From positions 558,001 to 622,000 of the forward strand of contig SNVD02012254.1 of NCBI GenBank assembly GCA_013180625.2: DNA of 64,000 nucleotides, written 5' to 3'. The stretch is from Boswellia sacra (lineage: Eukaryota > Streptophyta > Magnoliopsida > Sapindales > Burseraceae). Positions 35,786-46,859 of this stretch are shown here, in pieces; position 1 is the first letter of the stretch, and each line of letters starts with the position of its first letter. Below the pieces are notes generated by a model, which had not been told where the DNA came from, did not search any database, and saw only the letters and a program-made list of their open reading frames with translations. The position numbers and the translations under genes were made by a program.

Positions 35786-37769
35786 GTCGACTAAAGGTCG
35801 ACATAGGGGCGATTAAGTTATTCAAGGCTGTAATTTAAATATTAGTGGAAGGCCCAAAGGGTGAGTTTTACCATACATGTAAGTCTAAGGTGGCTTGAAC
35901 CCTAGGTGGGCATCACATAGATGGAGATCATATATATAATCCCATTAATCTGATTTTCACCACCCTTCATGAGAGAAACCCCTAGCATAATGACTCAAAG
36001 TAAGATGCAAAAGTTGGGAGGCAATTACTGAGGCAGCTGTAACAAGGAGCAAATAGCATCTTTGAAGGGGTCAATTCAAAAGGTAGCTACACAAGTTGTT
36101 CCAGACAAAGTCTTTAAGGAGGTAAACTTTCCTTCCTCCTCATTTGTTTAACAAATATTATTCCTTGATTATGGATGCATGCATGGACCAAAAAGGTAGA
36201 ATTCATAGCTGCTAGGCACATAGCATGTAGGTATAACATCCTGGAACTTTATCTCCATGTGGCCACTACGGCAACATAGTGGCATCTAGCTATATAATCC
36301 AAAGTGGCTATTAACACTTAAAATATACTTACCCAAGTTCGAAAAAAACAAAAAAGCATGTAGCATGCAACATATAATATGCCATAAAGTATAAAGTTTA
36401 TAAAATATAATATAGGAAGATATAGATGATGTGTCATGATGAATACTAGGTGTAATAAACATGTGAAGATTCCATTAAACAAAAAGATATATGATAGGAG
36501 GCTTTATGTTGACCCACCAAACATAATGATCACACAATAAACAAATAAAATAAGAGAGCCAAAATAAAAGTTAAACATATAAATGCATGGACCCGTAAAA
36601 CATGCTGGAAGTGGCATACAAAATGATGACAAACAACATTTAATTATTACCAAATATGCTAGCAACCGTATTGGACTTGTGAACGGATTGAAAATAACTT
36701 ACCATGGTAGAAAATATATGTCCCATATTTTAAAACAAGTTCAAGGCATTAAACATGAACTGATAATCGAAAGAACGTAGATAAGCAACGGAATCAGTAG
36801 GAAAGCATGCATAAGTGTAACGTAACTGGATGAGCAAGCTAGTAAATTTTAAATAGATTGCACTAGATAGAACAACATGTAGCACATAATATGCAGCACA
36901 CTAAGCAAAACTTTTTGAAATTTGCTTGAACTTAAAATTGAGTAGGAAAGCATGCACACATACATGTAGGAGAAATCGACCACTTGGTGTAATAAATTAG
37001 AGTAGCACTTCGATGTACTTGGTGGCTAAACCACTTGTTGGAGAAATTTTTTATCATATAGAAACCTGCAATAAGGTGACCCACCACTGTGCATATCACG
37101 TTTGACGTGAGTGAATGGAGTTGCATTCGAGTGCGATTGGGAGGCTAAGGGAGATTAGAAAAATAAGAAGCAATTGGAGAGGCCACTAGAACATGTCTCT
37201 TCAGCTAAAAGAGTGTGAAAGCGTGTGCGCTGCGTGAGGAAGATGAGAAGGAAAGCTGCTGGATGAGCATTGAGAAAAATGGGTCAAATAGTGAGCGTTG
37301 AGCGTGCAAGGAGAGAAAAGCGAGCACACAAGGGGCGAAGGGCGAGCATGCGAGAGGCGAGCAGTGAGCATGCGAAGGGTGAGTGGCGAGCAGTCAATGG
37401 GCGGGCATGTAAGGAATGAAGGGCAAGCATGCACGTCCACCCACTTACATATTTTAATTCAAAATGAAGGGGTATTTTAGTAGAATTCCAAATCTTATGA
37501 ACTCAAAAAGAAACTCTTCAAGGGTTATATTAAAACTTCTAAAAACTTTCAAAGTTCGCTACGCGTGTAGCTTTTTTTTTTTTGATCAGGGACCAGCTTG
37601 ATATTTTTGGTCAAGGACTAGCTTGATATTTTTCACGGGTGAAAAATAGTTTTTCAAGGCCTATTTTAAAAAGCTTTCAACGTAGTCCCTTGACATTTCC
37701 TTTCTCTCATCTCCTTCCTTCCTTAGAAGACTTGGTTTGATGACTAACGATTCCTCTTTAATTGTGCAG
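35786..37769 (+). other. 3' non-coding region and putative upstream region of the antisense gene
   Basis: No ORF is supported on either strand. From about 37275 to 37435 a GC-richer block contains many imperfect copies of GCGAGCATGCGA / GTGAGCATGCGA / GGCGAGCAG motifs, unlike its AT-rich surroundings. It lies 0.35-0.5 kb upstream of the antisense gene's start, so a promoter role is possible. A TTTTTTTTTTTGATCAGGGACC-type stretch with a duplicated CTTGATATTTTT follows at about 37571-37640. Confidence 0.45.
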
Positions 37770-39985
37770 ATGGCTAGAATTAAGACTGTTACAGTAGTAC
37801 GAGGGGAACCAAGTCATCAAACCCAGTCAATGAGGAACAAGGATCCTGCGACTAACCGCGAGCTTTATCAAAACTTTTTTTGTTCAAGATCGCTAGGGCA
37901 TAATTCTGTCAATCACAATGTGGTAGATGTTGAGAGGGAAAGTGACTGGTCATCCTCTGCTACCTCAGATAGTGATCCTGAAGTTGAACACTAGTGGAAG
38001 GCTAACTATATTGATAATCAACTACAGGGTAACCAATTAAAAATATATAAAGCCCACTTCCTTATCCCAAATTCAGTCACCCTATTTCTTCCAAGAAAAG
38101 GTGACCAATGGAGCAAGCCACCACGAGGTGTCATTGGATTAAGCTTGGAATTACTAAGAGCTGGTCTCTGAGTGTATTTAATTTGATAATTACGTTTGAC
38201 AGATGTTCGATGCTATGGGCATTGCCCCTACCCAATTGTCGGCGAACGGATGGAGACTTCTGATAGCATTTCAAAGTTTGTTCAGAAGCACAGGTCTGAG
38301 TGATCCTACCACCAATCATGTTAAGTATATTTTTGCCATTCACCCATCGAACGGAGAGAAGACAGGTTATTATTACATATCCTAACAAGGGAAGACGGAT
38401 TACCCTAACCGGCTCTTTGGCTTTCCCTCCCATGTGAAAGAATGGAAATTTAAACAATTTTGGTGTGGTGGCAGTTGGAAGCACCAAGATGGTGCCCGTC
38501 CAAAGGGTGAGCAGTTGAGGATCAGAAGGGGTTTTGGTTTTTACGGTACCTCAGTATAACAATACCATCTCTATTTTCATTATGAAAATTCTAATCAACT
38601 GACTCTTTTTTTTTTTTTAGCTCCTTGGACCAAACACCTGATTTTATCTCAAAAAGAAAAAAGCGACTTGCAAGAGGTACTCAAGCTACCATTAATTCAA
38701 AGAACATGAGTGATCTCATTGATCAGGAGCAACTGATCCGCCTTGGGCTTGTCACCTCCAATACCCCCAGAAGGTAACCTTGATGATTGCTTTCTGATAT
38801 TACTTCATTTAATTTAATATACAGTCTTATCTCTGTTCAGGCCTATTTCCTTTACATCCTAACAAGAAGCAGTTTGCCCAGCTTGAAGCCAAGATACCTC
38901 TTAGACCTTTGCGAATGACAGGCCTGGTCTTTCTAAGAAGAAGCGGAGTGGAAGTCCTCCAACTCCTGGACCTTTAAAGAGGAAAGCTAGTGATTGTAAG
39001 AAAAATCCTATAGAGAAGTATGTGCCTGATAAGTCTGTCTCTATTCAGCCTATGGTCAAAGTAACAGTCTCAAAGCCCACTGGAAGCTAGTTGCCCCCAA
39101 CCTCTCAGCTACCTAGGCGTTTTACCTTTGATAGTGCAAGTTTTCAAAATGGCTTGACATGTGGAGACTACCTTCGTGAATTATCTCAAAGTGTTGTACA
39201 TTTCATGCCTACCAACGTCTTTTCTGAGAGTGTAAAACTTACATATTTTGATGCAATAGCTATCGGGATTAGCATAATACTTCAGGTTCGATCCTAAATT
39301 TTTTCTTTTAACCTTTTAAAAGACATGCCTCATCTATTTTCCTCTCTACGTCTTTATTTTTGTAGGTGACAGGACCCTTAGCTCAAGGAGAGTCTACTAA
39401 CATCGACCTTTTAAATGAGGTCAATCATTTCACTTTTGAGGTTTTTGATTGGAAGGGGAAACATCAAGTCTGCCTTGACAATTTAACTGAAATAGAGAGA
39501 AAGATGGCAGAGCTGAAACAACAGATGGGCAAAATGAAAGTGGACTTATCCGAAGCCAAGAAGTTGGTAGCTATTCAACATAAAAGGGCAAATGATCTCA
39601 GTCGAGAACTTCATGAGAGGACTGTTACCGAGTAGAGTAGGACTGAGAAGGTAATTGCTCGCTTCCGTAGGGGTCGTATTTACCAACAAGCAATGGAACA
39701 TTCTTATATTGATGGGGTTAATGGTGTGTAAATGGTTCCATGATCGTTATCTAGAGATTGATCAGTCTCCTATAGCTGAAGAGTTAAACTTGGTGGTAGA
39801 GTCTATCCCGACAGCGAACTCAGATCCTTAACAATTCCACCGATTCATACTAAAAGATGAGGATTATGAGTCAACATTGGATATAGCAGCGTGGAAAGCC
39901 AAGCAAGGAGAATCTACCTCTTCGTCAAGGAGAATCTACCTCTTCATCTTCACATGAAGAGGGAGATGATAGGGCCACTTCTTAG
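37770..39985 (+). pseudogene. antisense gene in the Tat element 3' region: Transposase_28-like N-terminus, introns, coiled coil
   Basis: The plus-strand frame starts MARIKTVTVVRGEPSHQ at 37770, just after a splice-acceptor-like TTGTGCAG. Exon 1 (to 38545) holds IPNSVTLFLPRKGDQW and GIAPTQLSANGWRLLIAF, the core pattern of the 'putative gypsy type transposon' (Transposase_28) family. Candidate introns are 38546-38620 (75 bp, strong polypyrimidine tract), 38774-38840 (67 bp) and 39286-39365 (80 bp), all GT-AG. The third-intron exons join SIILQ to VTGPLAQGES. The last exon has a heptad-like helix (ERKMAELKQQMGKMKVDLSE, near 39500) and an acidic tail HEEGDDRATS ending at TAG 39983-39985. Stops such as TGA at 38168 and 38197 (probably former CGA) and a +1 shift break exon 1. 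Antisense ORFs of this kind are known from Tat-clade elements. Confidence 0.7.
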
Positions 39986-40378
39986 AAGTAGTCGGAGTTC
40001 TTTCAACTAAGTAGATGCTTATCTATATGGAATAATCATATTAAGGTGGTTTTCTGAGCCTTGACTTTATCTTTCATTGTTTTTGTTTTTAGTTTAATAA
40101 TATAGGTGATGATTTGACCTTACTTGGATTATATAGGTGGCAATCTTCTGCCAATTTTGAAATAATAAGAACTCTTGAAACTTTTCCTAGTGTTATACTC
40201 TTTTGCTCCTTTGATCTTCTACGCATGCTTGTAACTTGATCGTAAATGAACTTTAAGGATGAACAAATTATAATATGATAAATTGAATACTTTATTGATA
40301 ATCTCTTTATAGGTCTCCCTATGGGAGTTATTACACATGCATAAGTCCCTAGAAGGAGTTATCACATATATAAAGAAA
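39986..40378. other. convergent spacer between antisense gene and pol
   Basis: No gene. The antisense gene (plus) and pol (minus) end towards each other here. Confidence 0.5.
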
Positions 40379-43300
40379 TTATGGATAATACTTCTTTAAG
40401 TGTTCAATATTTCATGGATGACGAAGCAACCTCCCATCCATGGTGACCAGTCTGTAGGTGCCTGGTTCGATGACTGCTTTGACTCGATAAGGACCCTCCT
40501 AGTTAGGCCCCAATGCTCCATCAGTGGGATCTCGAGTATTTTATAGTACTTATCTCAAAACAAGATCTCCCTCCTGGAAGGATTGGCGCTTAACCTTAGA
40601 GTTAAAATGTCAGGCAACCCTCTCTTGGTAAGCAGCAACTTTTATATAGTGAGATCTCTTTCCTCCTTAAGAAGATCCAAATTGAGTTGAAGGGCTTCAT
40701 GATTAAGTTCTTCACTATATCCTTCAGTATGAGATGATGGAAGACCAATCTCAACGGGAACGACCGCTTCTAAGCCAAATGCCAAAGAGTATAGGGTTGC
40801 CCCTATTGTTGTATGGGTAGTGGTTCGGTATGCCCAAAGTACTTGTGGAAGTTCTTTTGGCCATGCACCTTTCTTAGCATCTAAATTAGTCTTGAAGAGG
40901 TGTTTAATAGTTTTATTAATAGCCTCCACTTGACCGTCTGCTTGAGGGTGAGCTGGAAAGGAAAAGCATAAAGAGATGTTCAACTCCTTACAGAAGTTTC
41001 TAAAGTTTGAGTTATCAAATTGTTTGCCATTGTCTGTAATGACAGTGTGAGAGATACCAAACCTATAGACAATTGACCTCTTTACAAAGTCTGTGGTCTT
41101 CTTTTCAGTAATTGATGCAAGGGGTTCAGCTTCTACCCACTTAGTGAAATAATCAATAGCAACAATAGTATATTTAACATGTCCTTTGCCCATTGGAAGA
41201 GGTCCAATAAGGTCTAGTCCCCATTAGGTAAATGGCCATGAGGCCACCATCGGCTTCATGTTCTCAAGAGCTTTCCTTGGAATATTGGCACATTTTTTGC
41301 ACTTGTCGCACTTAGCTAAAAATGCCTTAGCATCATTTTTCATGGTTGGCCAATAGTATTCTTGCCTGATATGTTTATAAGCTAGAGATCGACCACCAGA
41401 ATAGTTACCACATATTCCTTCACGGATTTCTCTAAGGACATAATTAGCTTCTTTTATGGGAAGACATTTTAAAAGAGGAAGGTTGAACCTCTTTTGTAGA
41501 GAACTCCATTAATCATAGTGTATCTTGATGCTCTCCCTCATACCTTGATTGCCTCATTTCGATTGGCTAGAAGTTCCCCTGTCTCTAGGAATTTAATGAT
41601 AGGGTCCATCCCGCACAGGATACCATTTGTAGCCATTGTTATTTCTGGTGAAAGTTCATACTTTGATATACTGGGAGACTCCAGGATGACCAGGTGAGAG
41701 ACAGTTGGTAAAAAAGGGTCTACCCTATAGGCAATTCTTGCTAAACTATCAGCCTTTGAATTCGCTAACCTTGAGACTCTTATGATGTCAAAACCTTTAA
41801 AACTGTGAAGAAAGAAGTTAACTCTCTCTAAGTAAGCCATCATGGTGGAGCCTTTTGCTTGATAATCTCCACGGATTTGGTTAACCACTAATTGGGAATC
41901 GCTATGGATGGTAATCTCTTCAACTCCAAGAGCAACTGCCAACCTAAGTCCTCCAAGGAGAGCTTCATAACCTACAACATTATTGGTCGCTTTAAAATTA
42001 AAATGTAAAGCCACAATAACTTCTACCCCATCTAGGGTTGAAAAATCAAGCCAGCTCCGCTACCAATCTTATTAGATGACCCATCGATGAACAAGACCCA
42101 TGCCTTCTGTGGATCCATTTCTATTGGCATTGGTTGATCATTTGATTTCATAGTCTCTTCATCCTCCTCAATTTCACTGCCTGAAAACTCTGCAATGAAG
42201 TCAATGACTGCTTGTCCTTTGATAGATGGTCTTGCAATATAATGTATGTCAAACTCTCCTAACTCAATGGACCACTTGATGAGTCTTCCAAAAAGCTCTG
42301 GACAATAGAGGACCTATCGTAAAGGATGGTCAATTGGCACCATAACGGTGTGTGCTTGAAAATATGGGTGAAGCTTTCGTGCAGCAACAACTAGGGCGGA
42401 AGCAAGCTTCTCCATAGGAGGGTACCAACCTTCAACATCTGTTAAAGCCTTACTCACATAACAGATTGGCCTCTGGATTCCCTAATCCTCATGGATAAGA
42501 GCTGCACTAACTACATATGCAGAGACTGTTAGATAGAGAAAGTGTGATTCCTCTATAATTGGTTTGGAGAGGAGACGAGGAGAACCTAAGTACGTCTTAA
42601 GTTGTAGGAAAGCATTCTCACACTCATTTGTCCATTCAAACTGCTTGCACTTCCTTAAAGCTTCAAAGAAAGGGTGACATTTGTCAGTCGCCCTAGAAAT
42701 GAAGCGATTTAAGGTGGCAACTCGTCTAGTGAGAACTTGTATATCTTTTGGTGTTTTGGGAGACTCAAGATATAGAAGTGCTTAGATTTTCTCAAGATTG
42801 ACCTCTATTCCCCTTTGGCTGATAATAAATCCTAAAAACTTTCCAGAGGACAACCCAAAAGCACATTTGGTGGGATTCAACTTCATATTGTGTTTTCGGA
42901 GAATGTCAAAAGTTGTTAGGAGGTCGTCTACATGGGATTTGGCATCCATACTCTTGGTAAGCATATCATCCACATAAACTTCCATGGTCTTTCCTAGGAG
43001 AGGAGCGAACATGGAGTTCACTAACCGTTGATAGGTTGCTCCAGCATTTTTCTATCCAAAAGGCATCATTCGATAACAGTACAACCCTCTATCTATGATG
43101 AAAGCTGTTTTTTCCTCATCTTTCAAGTACATTGGAATCTGGTTATAACTAGAGTAAGCATCCATGAAGCTCAACAATTGGTGGCCAACCGTGCCATCAA
43201 CTAGTTGGTCTATCCTAGGCAATGGAAAGCTATCTTTTGGGCAGTACTTCTTCAAATCTTTGAAGTCAATGCAAACGCGCCATTTTCTATTGGCTTTTTT

Positions 43301-44235
43301 CACCAATACTACATTGGAGAGCCACTCAGGGTAGTTTACCTCTCGAATGATTCCACTTGTCAAGAGCTTTTCTACTTCCAAGGCAATCACCTATGAATGT
43401 TACGGGGCTTGGTACCTCCTCTATTGTCGAATGGGTTGAGCTTCAGGATTGACACTAAGGCAATGAACAGCTATACTTGGGTCTATGCCTGGCATGTCTT
43501 CATTAGACCATGCAAAAACATCATTATATTCTCGAAGAAAGCCAATCAATCTGTCTTTGATTGGTGTAGGAAGACTTTTACCTACCTTCACCGTCTTTTC
43601 TGGATTATCCAAACAAATAAAGACATCATCCAAACAAATAAAGACATCATCCATTCCTTCCATTGGAACTGTAGCTTCCCTTTCATAAGGTCTCGTGGAT
43701 CCAAACTTTTCAATCCCTTGGAAGGTTCTCCTCAAATCATCATTAGCTTATGCGCCTTTTCTTTGAAAGCCATGTTGTAGCATTCTTGAGAGGTTCGTTG
43801 TTCACCTCTAACTTCTCCTATCCCTGAAGGTGTTGGAAACTTCAAGATATGATGATAGACACCCATTACTACTTTGAAGTCGTAAAGTGATGGCTGTCCA
43901 AGAATGGCATTAAAAACACCTGGATGATCTACCATGAGAAAACTTACCATCTTGGTTGCTGTAAGAAGCCTTCCCCCAAGGTCACAAGTAACGAAATTAC
44001 TCCTTCAAGAATAACCATTCCTCCAGCAAATCCCATTAGAAAATTTTGGATGCCTCTCATATCTCTACGATTAAAACCTAGTCGATCAAATGCATCCAAT
44101 GATATTATGTCAACTGAGCTCCCGTTGTCAATCAAGACTCTTTTTAACCTTTTATTGGCCACAATTACTATGAGGACCAAGACATCACAATGAGGATGAT
44201 GGATGCCCTAAGCATCTTGAGATGAAAAAGAGATA
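40379..44235 (-). pseudogene. Tat-type pol (protease, RT, RNase H, archaeal RNase H, integrase)
   Basis: Protease at 44180-43732: VLIDNGSSVDIISLDAF active site and the FNAILGQPSLYDF box. A linker ends FAWSNEDMPGIDPS (43520). RT at 43390-42782 has KANRKWRVCIDFKDLKKYCP, YCYRMMPFG and an intact YVDDM (near 42972). RNase H is broken between 42780 and 42300. The second, archaeal-type RNase H (42014-41538) shows ATNNVVGYEALLGGLRLA and IHSDSQLVVNQI; the usual AEYEA is GYEA. Integrase (41330-40379): CDKCKKC finger end, AIDYFTKWVEAEPL, ITDNGKQF and DGQVEAINKTI supply D, D and E. The end is HLKKYYP-stop at 40379. A 183-codon frame (41193-40642) is still open. Frameshifts and stops occur elsewhere. Confidence 0.92.
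43609..43650 (-). repeat. in-frame 21-bp tandem duplication in the protease-RT linker
   Basis: The block CCAAACAAATAAAGACATCAT occurs twice in a row, giving DDVFICL twice in the linker protein. It keeps the frame. Confidence 0.9.
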
Positions 44236-45346
44236 ACGTTATGATCCCTAAGATTAGTAGAAGAAGTCGTCAAGTTGACCTCATGGCGAGGGAGGTCATA
44301 TCTTGCCTACCTAGCCAGGTGCCTTCGGGCCTGGGCAATTGGACCAGCCATTATTCCCCCAAAAATCAAGGCTACTTATTCTAATGGTTCTTTCCCTTTG
44401 TCATTCTTGCTAGATGGTTCCGCAGGGGGGAGGGGTAACGGGGCGCGGGCTTGGCGTGATAAATGTATTCTTGTAGTTGGCCATCCTTGATAAGACCCTT
44501 AATTTGTTTCCTCAGTTCAAAGCAATCTGCAATGTTATGACCATGAGCCTAATGGAAATGACAAAACTTTCTCTTATCTCTTGCTCTTGGATTCGATCAT
44601 AAAGGGGCAGGTTATTTCAGTAGTCCCTTATCTTTGATTTCTTTTAAGATATCTTACTATGGCATGTTAAGTAATGTGAAAGTACGATGCTCCTCCTAGG
44701 GTCGATCATGATGCTCTTGGCGGGGTTGGGTGGATGACCCTTGCAACAAGAGACGATCATTTCTAAATGTATCTTATACGGAGTATTGGTCCGAGGTTGA
44801 CCTTCGATTTCTATCGCGATGTTATCTCCTGTTATTGTCACATGGCTGTCCATCTGTATGTGAGGAATTAGGCATCACCGAAGTCTGCCCAGGGTAATTT
44901 GCTTGATAAATTTCCTCCGTATCGACATGGCTAGAAATCCTTGCCAATGCTTCTTAGTATGTGCGTGGGAGGTTAATAGAGAATTCCCATGCTAGAGGGA
45001 GCTCCCTTTTGATTCCTAGGACCAAACCTTGTATAGCATAACCATCATTAAATTGATCCACTCGAGCAACCTCCCACTGGTACCTATCCATAAATGCACG
45101 AAGCAATTCATTACGACCCTGCTTGATTGAAAGAAGGCTCTGTACCGGTCGACTTCTTGTTTTCATATTACTAAAGTGTGTGAGAAAACTACGAGCAAGC
45201 TCATCAAAGCTAGAGATGGATGAGGCTGGTAACCTCCTATACCATTGCTTAGCTAATACCCCAAGGATAAGAGAGAAAGTTCTACACATTATTCCCCTTG
45301 AGACCCCTTGTATCTCCATATGAGAAACAAAAGAGTTTAAATGCTC
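44236..45346 (-). pseudogene. gag of the Tat-type element, C-terminal part
   Basis: The minus-strand frame 45319-44954 carries the retrotransposon gag core (SLILGVLAKQWYRRLPASSI, SFDELARSFLTHF, LLSIKQGRNELLRAFMDRY). Farther on, near 44580-44500, a zinc-knuckle-like CHFH-AHGHNIADC and ELRKQIKGLIKDGQL are readable. The upstream half of gag is at 54581-55497, separated by the nested Athila-like element at the 5-bp duplication TGCTC. Confidence 0.88.
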
Positions 45347-46746
45347 TGATAGGTGTCTATTTATGTATTACTTTTATATCAATTCGTCCATGTTTCTTTG
45401 CTATATTCCTTGGTATTTTTATGTTTTTGTGTGGTTTTGATGTTTGTAGGAGTTTTGGAGCAACTTGCACAAAAATGGAGTAAAACCCTTCATTTTCACC
45501 TCTGCTAGTCAGTGATCTTCTCGGATTTAATTGTATTGATATACAATGAACCCGATGACATGTTATATACCGTTGGAAAGCTCTCGAAGTCTATTTTCTG
45601 GAGAAATTTACGGTTTATAAATCCATTCAGTGTACCAAAAGTTGTAATCAAAACAGTGTGAGATGTATAGAAATATAATTCCACAAGTCACTGTAGCATG
45701 TATAATACGGGACACTGTAGCAGAGTATTTAAACACATTTTAGGGTTTTATTTTCATAACTTGAAGAGGGGAGAACGTGGTGGAGGCTGCAGCTCTGGAA
45801 TTCTTTCATCTCTTGGAGTTCTTGAAGGAGAAAGGAAGCTTGGAAAGAGGAAGAACTACAATCCAAAGAGAATAATATCAAATTTGCTAAGTTTTTCCCT
45901 TCCCTTTCATTTTCTGGAATGTCTCCATGTTGTATTGTATTTACCACATTCTTAAACATGTGTAACTGAATCTGAATTGGTTGAGGGTGATTTCAAAGCC
46001 CCTGATATGGTTTTTGTAAGTTGATTGTGTAAGGAATTGTTATCCAATTCTCTAATTGAAGTTGCTTGTATTCTCCCATATTTAATGCTTATGATTGCTT
46101 GCTGATTGTATTTGAGTGGCCAACTGAATATAATCTGGTTGTGATTTATTGCTAGACTAGAAATCTTGATCCGTAATTGTCTTGAATTTCTAATCATTAG
46201 TAGCAAAATTGTGATCAGAGATTACAATTGGAGAATATAACCTAAGTTAAATAATCCGAGCTTGTGTGTTTATTGCTTAGATCAACCTATCTTTCTTATC
46301 ATAATGCATCCATTGAATTAAACTCAGAGAGCTTGTTCTAGGTTGTTTAATGGATAGAGATTAAATAAAGAGCTTGTTTTATTTAACAACAAAGTAAGGA
46401 AAGATTGGGGTAATAGAGCTTGTTATTATCTACGGTTGATAACTTCAATGCTGTAATTAGATGACAATTCTACAATTAATTCGCAAATCCATATCTTGTG
46501 GTAGAGAAGGATCCCTTAACCAGCTTTCTTCCATTGATTTTTCATTCAAATTTACTTTCTGTTTTGTTATTCTTTACTTGCATTCTTATTTCATTTAGTA
46601 AAGCATTCAACAAAAATCCCCCCCTGTTTAGTTTATTGTTGCTGGAAATAACAAATTCAATTAGAATCAATCCTCGTGGGAACGATATCTTACTTATCAC
46701 TTTATTACTTGTGCGACTAGTATACTTGCTAGTTTCGAACGCATCA
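45347..46746 (+). mobile_element. 5' LTR of the Athila-like element (1400 bp)
   Basis: Nearly identical to 53168-54575. A GTATTTAAACACA TATA-like box lies near 45724. The end reads TTTCGAACGCATCA, the common Athila LTR terminus. Confidence 0.95.
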
Positions 46747-46752
46747 AGTTTT

Positions 46753-46770
46753 TGGCGCCGTTGGCGGGGA
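46753..46770 (+). other. primer binding site, Asp-tRNA type
   Basis: TGGCGCCGTTGGCGGGGA matches the Athila PBS (TGGCGCCGTTGCCGGGGA) with one change, six bases inside the LTR. Confidence 0.85.
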
Positions 46771-46859
46771 TTGATTTTCTAATCGATTTGTTATTTTGTT
46801 TTCTTTGTTGATTCATATTTTCTTTGTTTTTCTTTTCTGATTGTTTGTGTTTAGACAAC

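Noticed and set aside
38164..38202. A 39-bp intron in exon 1 of the antisense gene
   Set aside because: Too short for a plant intron; reading through with two decayed CGA codons and a one-base shift gives a continuous family-like protein.
45729..46206. Open frames inside the Athila-like LTRs, also present in the second copy at 53582-54038
   Set aside because: Duplicated because the LTRs are direct repeats; non-coding LTR sequence.
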